Source: Xanthoparmelia taractica
Taxonomy: Eukaryota > Ascomycota > Lecanoromycetes > Lecanorales > Parmeliaceae
Length of the DNA stretch: 64,000 nucleotides
Assembly (NCBI GenBank): GCA_033085395.1
Contig: MU853201.1
Coordinates: 1 to 64,000 of the forward strand
Direction: 5' to 3'
Under the pieces are notes generated by a model, which saw only the letters and a list, made by a program, of their open reading frames with translations, had not been told where the DNA came from and did not search any database. This document shows, one piece after another, positions 13,623 through 24,198 of the stretch; within the stretch, counting starts at the first letter, position 1, and each line of letters begins with the position of its first letter. The position numbers were made by a program, and so were the translations under genes.

Positions 13623-14572
13623 TGGGGCCAGAAGAGAAGCACGTCCTGCGCGGCTTCTGTACATAGTCGATTTAGGCAAGGCTTTTGGTTCAATCATGTT
13701 CGACTAGCACATGTGCACTCCAGAAACACCATTTCGCAGCAAGATCATTTCCTCCCAGCTTGACAATAAATTTCCAACGAACCCAGCGTCTACCAATAAC
13801 CCCCCACACCTACCTTACCCTCACAAAGTCTTCAGCCTTTGACATCAGATAACCCACCATTCCCTCCCCTTCCGTTCCCTTCCCTCCCCTTCCCTTCCTG
13901 CTCTCCAACCCCCTTTCCGACCGTCACCCTCACCCTCACCCTCACCCTCATAATCCCCAGAACCATAATCAACACAACAGCACCCCAGCAGCTCAAGTAA
14001 TCTGTTACCTCAAAAGCGGAGAAAAGTGGCCGCTTACATGATATAATGCTATGTAGCTTTCAGCAAGAATAGGCAAGATAGCGCAGCTGCGTTGTGGAAG
14101 GGGTGGGATATCGGAGTTTGTGTGTATGAAGTGAAGAGAGACTTGGGTGGTGGAGGAGGGGAGGGAGAAGGCTTGGGGGGTTGGGGGTTTGGTGATGGGG
14201 ATGGGTGGAGGTGAATTGGGCGAATTGGGTGCATGTAAGGGAGGTGGGGAACCGGTGGGCAGAACAACAGTCGCCATCTTTTGATTCCTCTTCCTCCCTT
14301 TTTCTGGTTGGTCAATCATATCATGCCCGAGATTTTTATACGAGTCTAGCTTGCAGTCTACGTATGGCCCAAGTCTACCACCCTAGAAACCTCTAGCCTG
14401 GCCGCTTCAAGGCCTGACTAGAGCGCTGACATGACATCAATGGGAGCGACCAGGTATGCTAGGGCCGGAATCTCTCAATCTCAATTCTACCTATCGTTGC
14501 AGAGACATACTTTCAGCATTCTGCTATCCCTTCCCTACCACCGCTCGTAAAATACATACACCCAAAAAAACC
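13623..14572. other. intergenic with simple repeats
   Basis: This gap holds the 3' UTR of the DUF3429 gene, a pyrimidine-rich stretch (13858-13925) and a short hexamer array of CACCCT units at about 13926-13951. On the minus strand a Pro-rich frame (14005-14319, starting MATVVLPTGSPPP internally) could be the first exon of an unrecognised gene. No domain or second exon could be found, so it is not called. The last 150 bp are the promoter and leader of the acetyltransferase. Confidence 0.4.
13926..13951. repeat. CACCCT hexamer microsatellite
   Basis: About four tandem CACCCT units inside pyrimidine-rich intergenic DNA. It resembles but is not the telomere unit (CCCTAA). Confidence 0.7.
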
Positions 14573-15559
14573 ATGACAGCCAACTCCGCAAGACCCACCT
14601 ACTCAGCAGATCAAATCGCAAAATACTTCACGCACATCTCCCTACCCCAATCCACCCAAGACCTACTCTCCCACACGCCGCCTAACCACGCCCCAAAACT
14701 CAACTTCCTCACCCAGCTCCAACACCACCAACTATCCACCGTCCCCTTCGAAAACCTCCACCTCCACTACTCCCCCCACCACACCATCACCCTAGACCCC
14801 GCCTTCCTCTACCACAAAATCGTTTCCCGCGGCCACGGCGGCTACTGCATGGAAAACAACAACTTCTTCGGCACCGTGCTCCGGACGCTGGGGTTCGAGG
14901 TGTGCAGTGTAGGCGCGAGAGTCAGTAAGGGGGTTGGAGGGACGGGGCAGGCAGGGTGGCATGGTTGGTCGCATATGGTTAATATTGTTACGCTGGAGGG
15001 GGGGCGGAGGTATATGATTGATGTGGGGTTTGGGGGTAATGGGCCGGTTGAGCCGATGTTGATGGATGATGAGGCTTGGGCGGAGGAGGTGGAGGCGGCG
15101 GCGGGGGTGGAGCATATTGAGCCGGCGGAGGCGAGGCTTGTAAGGGGGGTTATTGAGCAGAATACGGATCGGGGGCAGAGGCTTTGGCAGTATCAACATC
15201 GCGTTGATCCTCAAGCGGAGTGGGAGGCGGTGTATTGCTTTACTGAGCTCGAGTTTCTTCCGGAAGATTACGAGATTATGAGTTTTTGGACCAGTCAGAG
15301 CCGGAAGAGCTGGTTTACGTATGTTGTTGTAGCTGTGAAGATGATTCTGGAAGGGGGAGAGGTGGTGGGGACGTTGATTTTGGAAGGGGGCGAGGTGAAG
15401 AAGAGGGTGAGAGGTAGGACGGAGCATTTGAGGACGTGTAAGACGGAGGAGGAGAGGGTACGGGCTTTAGAGGATGTGTTTGGGCTGAGATTGACGGATG
15501 AGGAGAGAAGGGGGATTAGAGGGATGGTCACTGAGTTGAATAGTAGATGGCTGAACTGA
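14573..15559 (+). CDS. arylamine N-acetyltransferase
   Basis: Intronless gene of 328 residues. I chose the ATG at 14573 because it follows an A-rich leader and opens directly into the NAT fold; an in-frame ATG at 14456 would add 39 unrelated residues. The catalytic triad is visible: Cys92 in RGHGGYCMEN, His134 in GWSHMVNIV and Asp150 in YMIDVGFGG. The family moves acetyl, or in fungi often malonyl, groups from CoA to aromatic amines. In Fusarium such enzymes detoxify plant benzoxazolinone breakdown products, so a xenobiotic role is possible here, but that is inference. The second half of the gene is G-rich with strong third-position bias, unlike the C-rich first half. Confidence 0.93.
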   Translation: MTANSARPTYSADQIAKYFTHISLPQSTQDLLSHTPPNHAPKLNFLTQLQHHQLSTVPFENLHLHYSPHHTITLDPAFLYHKIVSRGHGGYCMENNNFFGTVLRTLGFEVCSVGARVSKGVGGTGQAGWHGWSHMVNIVTLEGGRRYMIDVGFGGNGPVEPMLMDDEAWAEEVEAAAGVEHIEPAEARLVRGVIEQNTDRGQRLWQYQHRVDPQAEWEAVYCFTELEFLPEDYEIMSFWTSQSRKSWFTYVVVAVKMILEGGEVVGTLILEGGEVKKRVRGRTEHLRTCKTEEERVRALEDVFGLRLTDEERRGIRGMVTELNSRWLN

Positions 15560-15586
15560 TCGTAATGTTTTTTCAAGAGCCAACAG

Positions 15587-16003
15587 CTAGATTATGCGCC
15601 CCTCCGTCTGTTTTGCTGTCAGCGAGTGCGCTTGGCTTCTGTAAGATCAAGAATGCTCACCCGCCAAGGATTGTTCAGCTCGAACCCTGGAGGCGCCTCC
15701 ACCTTATCGGTTTGTCCTCGTAAAAATCCCGTCAATCTCCTATCCCGATCCATCACTGCCAATCGTGTAAGCTGGAGCTCATGCCCGCGATAAAGATATG
15801 CGCACTCTGCCGGTCCCACTGGTCTATCGAATGCCTGGCTCGTTTCCCTCCATTTTGCATTGCGCGGATCTTGGAAAGGCCCCCTCCTGTAACGCCGAAC
15901 ATCTGTAAGATGTGTCAATGCCTGTGTCTTGCTGATGGGTTGGGAAGGTCCGTACGCCGAGCATGATGGCGTAAGGAATGAGGGCTTCGAATGGGACACC
16001 CAT
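15587..16003 (-). CDS. complex I subunit NDUFA1/MWFE
   Basis: Four small exons on the minus strand: 16003-15956, 15902-15806, 15755-15661 and 15607-15587, giving 86 residues. The introns are 53, 50 and 53 bp with GT-AG ends. The spliced protein begins MGVPFEALIPYAIML and continues MFGVTGGGLSKIR, then HSIDQWDRQMMDRDRRLTG, GQTDKVEAPPGFELNNPWR and a short basic tail. This is the fungal MWFE/NDUFA1 pattern: one membrane helix at the N-terminus and a matrix-side tail, about 85 residues. It is an accessory subunit of mitochondrial NADH:ubiquinone oxidoreductase needed for membrane-arm assembly. No single long frame covers the gene; a 176-codon minus frame here mixes exons and introns. The last exon (TEGRII) is the least certain part; the alternative is a read-through ending at about 15619. 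Divergent from the MYST gene. Confidence 0.9.
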
Positions 16004-16678
16004 GTTGGCTTTGGCTTTCTCAAAGGTGTGGCTTGACGTTCAAGACTCCTGTGAGAGTCGTAATTGTCTACTGCATGCAAAGGTGCTGCTCGACAATGAA
16101 AGATGCAATGAAATAGGTTTGTTGGACCCTTTGGTGGAGAAGTAGGCAATGGGCTGCGGGATAAAGTAAGGCCGGTAGGGCTATCAATGGCCGCCGTGGA
16201 ACCTCATTTCATTGCAGGGGCGGCGGAGGAGGCGCTCTTCACAGTCTACGATAACTTTGCCAGCTCTATCAAGACTGATTCACGCGTCGCAAGAGCCTTA
16301 CGAATATTCGGAGTCGTCAATTTGCCCCAAAGCGCGGTTACTTCGCCAAGAATTTGCGCGACGGCCGCAGCTGAGGGACCCAGGCAAACTTTGCTGACGG
16401 ACCACATCCACCATCGCATCCAGCATTCCCTACTTCGGCAATCACCTATCCTGCTACTCTGGTCGCAAAGAACCTCAAAGGTGTCCACGTGGATGGTTCT
16501 GGCGGAAGATAACGAGCCTTCGCCGGCCTGAGCTTCACGGAATCCCTCAGCTTGAGCCTAATTACCCCACCCGCCTCTTTCGCGAGTGATACTGTCTACG
16601 AGGGGGAAAACATTTTATGATATGAGGCTGTGGTAGCGCAGTCAAGCTGTAGCCACGCTGGCGACTGCTGTGTTGACG
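16004..16678. promoter_or_regulatory. divergent promoter region
   Basis: This 675-bp region separates the start codons of the complex I subunit (minus) and the MYST acetyltransferase (plus). A 114-codon plus frame at 16187-16531 has no recognisable features and probably lies in promoter or leader DNA. Confidence 0.45.
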
Positions 16679-19600
16679 ATGGCCGCGGTGGCTGCGCCGC
16701 TGGAGACTCGGACACGGAGTATGGCGTATGATGAGGTAGGCAGCGATATGGATGCCGAGGGCGACGATGAGTCGGCAGATGAAGTACTTGCAAATTCACC
16801 GGTCCCAAATGTAAATGGTGATGATGAAGAGGATGAAGAGGAAGACTCAGATCCCAATGTGGAGCCTGACAGCGATGACGAGGAAGAGGAGGAGGAGGAG
16901 GAGGAGGAGGAGGAGGAGGAAATCGATGAGCGGCCTGCAGTCCGAAGTCCTGCAAGAACCAGAAAAAAGGCGAAGGAAGTAGAAAGTGAGGTGGAAGAAT
17001 CTATGTCGGATGCGGAGGAAAGCAGTGCTGCGGAAGATGATGAGTCAGACAAGGAATCGAGTGATGCAGAGTCGGTGGTCGCCGAAAAATGGGAGGCCGC
17101 GAGTGAGGGCGCTTCAGGTTCGGTGGAAGTTGCGAATCGCAACAACTGCATGTAAGTTTTGCTCGCGAGTAAAACTTGATTCTTTGTCTTTGGCTGATAA
17201 GAACACAGATTTTGCGGGAATGATGAAGAGAATGATCCAAGTGAAGATTTTGAAGAATACATGGCTTGCTCTGTTTGCGGAGATAATTGTGAGTGTGACA
17301 AAGAATTGTTTGATACTGTTGAAATTCCGAACAAGCTTTATGTTGATCTCCCGGTTCTTCCTAAAACTTGGGGCTAACCACGAGCCTGCAGCACATCGGC
17401 AATGTGCCCGAGACGCCAAATCTTTCAAACCAACAGACGGTAAGACAAGACTCAGTACCTCTGCCTTCGCAATCAATGCCAACTTACATTTCCCAGATGC
17501 CTCAGAGTGGAGGTGTCCGGATTGTATTGACAATGCTCTTGAACCTTCAACTCCCAGGGCTGCCTCAAGGCGCAGGTCATCAGCTACCAAGTTTACCAGA
17601 GACCTACTGCCTCAAACACGCGGAGGATCGAGACCTGGTTCTCATAATGTTTTCAATAATCTCATCCTCGACGATGATCCTCTGGACGGCTCTCGCTCAT
17701 TGCGAAAACGCAAAGCGTCATCAGAACAGCAAGAAGATGAGCCCAAGAAGCGATCAAGGAAGAATAGCGTCTTAGCGAGAGAATTAGAATCCGCGGGCCT
17801 CATTCCAGGCGGGCTTGCTGAGGACGAGGATGAAGACAGCGAAGCGGTTAATGCAAACGACGCTGATGCAAAGACGTCAGCTAGACCACCAAGGTCCTCG
17901 AGGTCTTTGAAGAGACGAAAATCCAACGACTTTGGCCCTGGGTCTGTATCAGTTTTAAGGCGAAGCGCAGAAAGCATTGTGTTATCTTTGCACTTGGACC
18001 CAGCGCAGCTCGCCGCTCGGTTGAAACCAAAGTCGAAAAAGAAAAAGCCCCGCCCGCGGGAATCGACCGCTGAAATCCAACGGGAGCGTGAGCGACCAGC
18101 ACCCGTAATCTCCACGAATTATGCGACACCCTTCTACGCGTTCCATGAACGCGAGAATGATGAGCTGAAATCCAAACCGTACGGTGGTGTACTATCCGAG
18201 GCTGACGCTGACACTTCAAAAACCTTACCCTTGCAAGCTGATCGGGCCAAATTCAATGAAGCTCGTCAAAAAGCCGAAGACGATTGGAAACAGAAACTTG
18301 CAGCTTCTGAAGCCGAGGGAGAAACAAAGGCCCGAACGCAAAAATTGGCAGGGCCGCCAAGCAAGATCAAGTGCGTCAACTTTGGTGGATATGAGATTGA
18401 GACTTGGTATGCAGCGCCATATCCAGAGGAGTACAGTCGAAATCGCGTGCTATACATTTGCGAGTTTTGTCTGAAGTACATGAACTCGGATTTTGTTGCA
18501 TGGCGGCACAAGTTGAAATGCCCCGCAAAGCATCCTCCCGGAGATGAGATCTACCGAGACGGCTCTATATCCGTCTTTGAAGTCGACGGCCGCAAAAACC
18601 CTGTATATTGCCAGAACCTCTGTCTACTCGCCAAGCTCTTCTTAGGATCCAAGACTCTCTACTACGATGTAGAACCATTCCTCTTCTACGTCATGACTGA
18701 ATACGACGAATATGGATGTCACTTTGTCGGCTACTTTTCCAAGGAAAAGCGGCCCAGCAGCCTCAACAATGTATCGTGCATCCTGACGCTTCCTATACAC
18801 CAGCGCAAAGGATATGGCAATCTCTTGATCAGCTTCTCTTACCTCCTCACTCTCGTTGAAGGCAAGACTGGATCTCCAGAAAAGCCTCTCTCCGATATGG
18901 GGTTGGTTTCTTACCGTAACTACTGGCGCCTCGTCCTCTCGTACGAGTTGGTCGACAAGAAAACACCAATAAGCATAGTCGAACTTTCAAATCGGACTGG
19001 CATGACGGCCGACGACATAGTCGCTGCACTGGAAGGTCTAAGGGCTCTCGTTCGCGATCCAATCACTCACTCATACGCCTTGAGGCTCGACCATGACTAC
19101 TTCCGGCAATGCATCGAGGATTGGGAGAGCAAAAAATATGTTAATATCAATCGCGATGCGTTGGTCTGGACCCCGTACATTATGGGCCGCAACAATCTCG
19201 CTCACTATGACACTGCACCCGCGTTGCCAACTATTGCGCCTAGAGAAGACGAAGTCGAGAATAAGGGAATAGTGCCAGAAGAGGGCGTGCAGCAGGCTGC
19301 TATGGCTAATGCCCTGGCCGCGGACGCAGCCGCCAGCAAAGCTTCTGAGAGCGTGATCGTCGACGCAGACGACAGCCAACCCAAACTCAACGGGAATGCT
19401 AGCGATTCCTCCAATGCAGCCGAGCGGATCGATCAAACCCAGGCGCAACTTCACGCCCAATTGTGCTCAACCCCCCACTTAAACCGTTCATCATCTAAAA
19501 GTACACCTGCCAAGCCTATACCACCATCTCCAGGACCCAATGGCGTCTCTCAAACGCCACTTTTGCAAGCCACTCCCTCTATCCCACCCACCCGATACGA

Positions 19601-20105
19601 AGTATTTCCTCCAATTGCTGGCACGGGCCGTCCACGACGGGGTGGCTGGCGAGGAGGTCCTCGCAAGTCTGCACTGAACGGCGCAATCACACCGAGTGCC
19701 ACACCTAGTATGAGAAGGGCTGCCACAGGCTTAGGCATCGGCAAGGGTAAGTCCACTACCCCAGGCACTCTGAGCCGCCAGAATCGAGCAGCATCTGCAG
19801 CCCCTCGGCGAACGAGACTTAGCGACGACTCCAAGAAAGCCCAAGGAGCCGGTTCAGAATCAGAAGAGGAGGAAGCTACAAAAGATGACGAGAAGGTCCA
19901 CGTACCAAGCAGCAAGGCAGAAGACGGCGAGGAAGAGGATGACGAAAAGGATGCAGAGGGCGACGAGGATATGGAAGATGCTGAAGGTGAAGAGGTATCT
20001 CAGGCCGAAGAGGCCGACGAGGCAGTCGCTGATGCTGATTTCGACGTTGAAGACGCAGAAGAGAGCGAGGCCGAGAGCGAGGAGGATGAAGGAATGGAGG
20101 ATTAG
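16679..20105 (+). CDS. SAS3: MYST-family histone acetyltransferase with PHD finger (Sas3/KAT6-like)
   Basis: Four exons: 16679-17151, 17209-17288, 17392-17439 and 17497-20105, giving 1069 residues. The N-terminus is very acidic (a run of Glu encoded by gag repeats). Exons 2-4 join to make a PHD-type zinc finger (MACSVCGDN, SHRQCARDA, SEWRCPDCIDN); the finger is invisible without splicing. A basic linker follows, then the MYST domain. It has a C2HC zinc finger starting at Cys522 (CEFCLKYMNSDFVAWRHKLKC region), catalytic Cys628 in VSCILTLP, the acetyl-CoA loop QRKGYG at 636-641 and the general base Glu662 in SPEKPLSD. The C-terminus is low-complexity and acidic. In yeast, Sas3 is the catalytic subunit of NuA3 and acetylates histone H3 K14/K23. 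Introns are 57, 103 and 57 bp. Confidence 0.93.
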
Positions 20106-20799
20106 GGGATGGGCTTGCTACGATATGTTTGCCACATGCATAATGAGACCTCAGAGGCTCTCTCAAAGAAAAGGATTGGGGCGCTTCAAGGTCAGGCTGA
20201 TCTTGAGGAGGTTACATGATATCCCATACATTGTAGAATACCTATGCGTACGATGCTCAATTCGATTTTGTCATAAAACTGTATTCATTCTACTCCGTAT
20301 GAGACGAGGCTTTCTAGTTATCTGTTGTTTTCCGTGTTTGACCAGGCATATTGTGGCTGTGTACTTTCAGCCTTACGGCAGCCTCGCCAATCGTTAACCC
20401 TCGAAGACAACGCCCAGTTTCTCCCATTGCCTTTTCTTTTTCCCTCTACTGATTGATCCTGACCTCCATACCACATACGTATGTTATGCCGCTTTGCTGA
20501 TATAAGTGCCGCTCTCCTGTTTTGTCCGTCCCTTTGAGCCTTTGAACCAGTAGATGTCCGCAAACGGCAATTCTGAGAGACTTCCCCGCTTTCAGCACAC
20601 ACTGCATACCAGTGCAGGTTTCACATGAGGCCGAGGGAAGAATGATCTCCCAAGCGTTTGAATTTTTAACAGAGTCAAGTCATGTCCGCCGGCGGCGTTT
20701 CAAGCATCATAACCACAGCTATCCCAACGAAGCTTAGTCGTCTGGGTCGAACTTGAAAGAGTGTTCCGGCATAAAACCCCGGATTTCTCAATCTACAAC
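20106..20799. other. intergenic
   Basis: 3' UTR of the MYST gene and promoter of the small membrane protein. Frames on both strands (for example 20318-20602 minus) lack any family signal. Nothing else seen. Confidence 0.45.
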
Positions 20800-21102
20800 A
20801 TGAGTCTTGCCATAGTCGGTGCTGCTGTACTATTTCTTTGTATCGCGGCGTATGCTATGTCGCACAACACGGACTCAGCAGTCGACCTGCATGATCCAAA
20901 GGTCTTCCAGGAACGCAAAGACTTGTATCGGAAACATCGAGATGACTTTAGAAGCAATGCCCGGGCCATGGAGGAGCTAAGGGAGTGGAAGGCTAAGAAT
21001 GACGACTACGATTATGTAGAGCTGTATGTACCTCCTGTGCGTCCCCAGGGGACAAGTGCTCAAGACAGTCCCGAGCTGCAAGAAACGTCGAAAGGAGCCT
21101 GA
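20800..21102 (+). CDS. small single-pass membrane protein, unknown function
   Basis: One exon of 100 residues from ATG 20800. The N-terminus (SLAIVGAAVLFLCIAAYAM) is a single hydrophobic helix with no charged residues, followed by a charged region rich in Lys, Arg, Asp and Glu that is probably helical (FQERKDLYRKHRDDFRSNAR). The layout suggests a signal-anchored or tail-out small membrane protein, but I do not recognise a family. It lies only 60 bp before the HIT-domain gene on the same strand. The frame could be extended upstream only through a GTG. The steady coding-like composition supports a real gene; function is unknown. Confidence 0.6.
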   Translation: MSLAIVGAAVLFLCIAAYAMSHNTDSAVDLHDPKVFQERKDLYRKHRDDFRSNARAMEELREWKAKNDDYDYVELYVPPVRPQGTSAQDSPELQETSKGA

Positions 21103-21161
21103 AGCTTCGCTAAGGGGTTTGCAATGCTGACTATATCATCGCTCTGCACAGCGGCTCTGGA

Positions 21162-21913
21162 ATGATTCCTTCGAATTTGGTGGGTAAAGCGGGTGGCAGC
21201 AAGCCTTTCACAAAGAGCGACACTTGGTTCTCTGTAAGCCCATGTTGCCTACTCCACTGCTAGAGTTATCAAATCTCACATCCAATTCTCAGGAGTTTGA
21301 ATCCCACAACCCGTCTTCCCTCATCCTCTCCGAGTCTCAAGACTCATACATCATCGGCAATCTCGCTAGCTACGACAAACGCCAATATCCGGAATTCAAA
21401 CCGGGTGAACATACCCCCGAGGGCCAAGGCTTCGGCCACTGCTTCGTCATCTCTCGCAAGCGCATCTTCAACATCGTCGACCCGGACGCTGTTGCCAATC
21501 ACTGCGCCCTGCTTAAGGAAATGAAAGAGCACTTCATCACCTTCTGGAAGACCGAAGACGGTTCTCCCAAGCTTCTCAGACGCGTACGCTCGACTTTCGA
21601 TGAGCAAAACAACAAGCTGGCATCTAACTACGGGGACGCAGAGTCCAAGGAGAGCTTGCTGTCTACGCTAGTCAAGGACTTTGACGCACTGAGTGAAAGC
21701 TTTGTGAGATGCAAGCCGGACGATTTCGAGTTTGCGTTCCATGCATATCCGGCTAACTCAGTGGGGCATCTGCATATGCACGTCTTTCCCAAGAACCTTG
21801 ATCTAAGGAAGTTCTCGACCAAGAGCCATGATTGGAAGACTATTCCTATGGAGGCGGTGCTGGAGGTTGAGGAGGAGGATGAAAGACGGGCGGTAGAGTC
21901 ATGCAGTGGGTGA
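21162..21913 (+). CDS. HIT-domain protein
   Basis: Two exons, 21162-21233 and 21293-21913, giving 230 residues. The first exon (MIPSNLVGKAGGSKPFTKSD) is too short to show as an open frame but splices cleanly over a 59-bp intron into EFESHNPSSLILSES. The histidine triad HLHMH is at residues 183-187 (VGHLHMHVFPK), preceded by the strand GHCFVISRKRIFNIVD. HIT proteins are nucleotide hydrolases or transferases acting on dinucleoside polyphosphates, AMP-lysine or mRNA-cap dinucleotides. The exact branch cannot be told; this looks like a fungal-specific HIT-like family. The C-terminus is acidic. Confidence 0.85.
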
Positions 21914-23852
21914 ATGATGGCTGGAGCCGAGCTTGCGAATGTCTTAAACAGCAAATCTATGGCAACAGTCACGTTTGAAAGCAGCTTCAGGAAACCCGAA
22001 TCTATTAGGATACACCAGGCTAGACTTTGCGGCCTCGACACGGCCAATCCCCCGACTACAGCATCCACGCCCTACTGTACACCAATGGACACTGAATCGG
22101 CAACCCACACCTCTCACCCCAGTCGCATGCCTTCCACAAGAAGTAACCACGCGAATTTTGAAAACGTGACTGGCGCGTCCAATGTCTTCCATACACCCTT
22201 CCATGCGTTTAGCCATCTTGCTGTCACATAGAATTTGTCCCTTCCATACATATGGCCTATATCCTACTCCTTACTTAGTCGGTTAGTCATGCGGTCTTAT
22301 ACCTCATCGAAAATCTCCACCATACATAGATTATTTATCTATCATGCAAAATTTTTGTCTATATCATTCGCCACTGCATCCACCTACCTGTGATGAGAAA
22401 TGACTGCCCTAAGAGAATCCCTAGTTCAACAACTCTATTTATCCTGACGCGAAAGAGGCCGGGGGAGTGTGGGCGATGTTTGGTGGAAGTTGCGGCGGTG
22501 GCGGAGGACAGCCCAGTTACATACAGGAGACCGCTATGGGTGTTCGATGGGATGATGCTCACGGGTGGTCGTTGCTGTCAGCAATCGTATCAAGCCTGCC
22601 TTACACTCCCCTCATTCCCCATCCTTGGCTCTTCGCTACCCCGGCGGATGAGGTCGGCGATGTCAGGGCCTGGCCTGGAGGTTATTTATATAGTGACGCT
22701 GCTTTGGTCCGTTGCTTTTGAAAGGATTTAAAGGACCGAATAATCAAGAGATCCTCATTGATCACGTGTTGCGCATTCTTCTCCATTGTTAATCATTTCA
22801 GAAAAATACATTGAAGATTGATTTTGCGATCTGAGTGAGCCCTACTGAAGAGGGAAATGCGAAAGTCTGAAAGGAGACGAAACCCTTGCTACTTACAATA
22901 GTAAGTGCGCCAGCCTCGTTCGCTCTCCTATATAGTATTTCACTTGGAGTCCGGTATCTCGACTACCCTTTTCTTTTTGCGGGGTATTAAGTTAACTCGT
23001 GCCATTGAATCGGTGATGCCGTTGACTAGATGTATGTCTTTCAGTGTTTTTGTTTTTTTTAGAAGTACACACTCTGGTGCACTTGTCCTCCATTGACAAG
23101 CCTCGGGGCGGATCAATGTTGCTCCGGGGAAGACTTTTTCAAGCACTTCTTAGCCTGTCTACCTTCGTCAATCAAGCAGTCAACACCCACCACACGTCCA
23201 TTCTTTCGTGACAATGTGTGATAGGCAACAAGCAAGGATGCCGAACAATCTCATCAATTGTGCAAAAGCTAAATACGACATGTGGCTAGCGATGGCGTGG
23301 AACGCCTTGCGAGAAACATATAATGCTAATGTACGGCGTGACTGTGTCCTTTGACCATGTCGTTAGTAAGTATACCGAGCCTCTGCTTCGTTCCTTCTTG
23401 TTTGTTTCTTCTGTGCTCGTTCAGACGACTCTCTTTGACAGAGGCCAGAGGTCTGTTGAGCTGTATACATTTACTAAGTAGGCACCACAAAGTCACACAC
23501 GGCCAAAAAGATGATTTCTGAACGATGGTCACGCAAGGGAATAGAGCGAGCTTTACAGTACAAGGCTGCCTGCCTTGCATCTTCTCGGCAAATGAGCCAA
23601 CCGCAAATATTCAATAACTTTTCACTGAGGAATTCGAGTTGCGCCTCAGCCCAATTTACTGCACACTTCTCATACACAGGAATGACAGTCTGCAAAATAC
23701 AAGGCCAGAATCTTGCTTTGTTAAAGATTGCCTGCAGAAAGCAAAAGCTTCTTGAAACCCATGGCCGATCCCCCTATCCATAACGTTTGATGACACTACC
23801 TCCGTCTGAGTGCCAAGCCATGTATAGAAGGCCACCACGTAATGGATGTGGC
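21914..23852. other. gene-poor region
   Basis: From here the coding density of the core drops. Frames of up to 113 codons exist on both strands (22390-22731 plus, 23511-23783 plus), but none shows a domain, signal peptide or plausible splice partner. The right end should include the 3' UTR of the repeat-peptide gene. Confidence 0.4.
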
Positions 23853-24198
23853 TCAAGCACCCGACTCATCTGACACCCGCTTGAGAAATGCACCTGGTAC
23901 AGGGGCTTCCACCTCATCCGACACGCGCTTGAGAAAGGCACCTGGTACAGGAGCTTCCACATCATCCGATACCCGCTTGAGAAAAGCACCTGGTACAGGA
24001 GCTTCGACATCGTCCGACACGCGCTTGAGAAAGGCACCTGGCTCAGGAGCATCATTGATTCCATTGACGGCTAAGTGTCAATCAGCAGATGCTGTGTAAG
24101 GAAGCGATCTGATCATAGGATGAACTACCTGGGAAGGGTACTGCGACGGTAACGGCAGCAATGAAGAAGCCGGACAGTAGGAAGTTATTGACGCGCAT
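23853..24198 (-). CDS. secreted Kex2-processed repeat peptide precursor (KEP/dikaritin-like)
   Basis: Two exons, 24198-24129 and 24070-23853, with a 58-bp intron; 95 residues. The N-terminus (MRVNNFLLSGFFIAAVTVAV) is a clear signal peptide. After a short leader come four 16-residue repeats of the form EAPVPGAFLKRVSDDV, each containing Lys-Arg, the Kex2 cleavage site. The acidic residues before each core and the final VSDESGA tail fit the same pattern. Secretion-pathway cleavage would release near-identical peptides, about VSDDVEAPVPGAFL after Lys-Arg trimming. This is the layout of fungal KEP proteins and of dikaritin RiPP precursors (ustiloxin, phomopsin, victorin, epichloecyclin). No intact UstYa-type oxidase (HxxHC motifs) was found nearby, so an unmodified secreted peptide or pheromone-like peptide is equally possible. 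The opposite strand is also open across the repeats but has no signal peptide. Confidence 0.82.
23861..24060. repeat. 48-bp tandem repeat, about 4 copies
   Basis: Four consecutive 48-bp units (16 codons), nearly identical, with differences mostly at third codon positions of the minus-strand frame (for example AAGCGC/AAGCGG, GATGTC/GATGTG/GAGGTG). That pattern supports selection on the minus-strand peptide. Confidence 0.9.

Noticed and set aside
13926..13951. CACCCT array as a telomere remnant
   Set aside because: The unit differs from the genuine TAACCC repeat at 61863 and sits in generally pyrimidine-rich DNA.
14792..15427. 211-codon minus-strand frame
   Set aside because: Antisense to the arylamine N-acetyltransferase with its catalytic triad; Pro/His/Arg-rich shadow composition.
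15619..16149. 176-codon minus-strand protein
   Set aside because: It runs through introns of the NDUFA1/MWFE gene; only its last third matches the family.
16187..16531. 114-codon plus-strand frame
   Set aside because: No domain or conserved-looking segment; lies in the divergent promoter between two firm genes.
23842..24099. Plus-strand repeat protein with TRLRKAPGTGAST units
   Set aside because: Antisense of the repeat-peptide gene. It lacks a signal peptide, and variable positions fall on its first or second codon positions, while they are synonymous on the minus strand.
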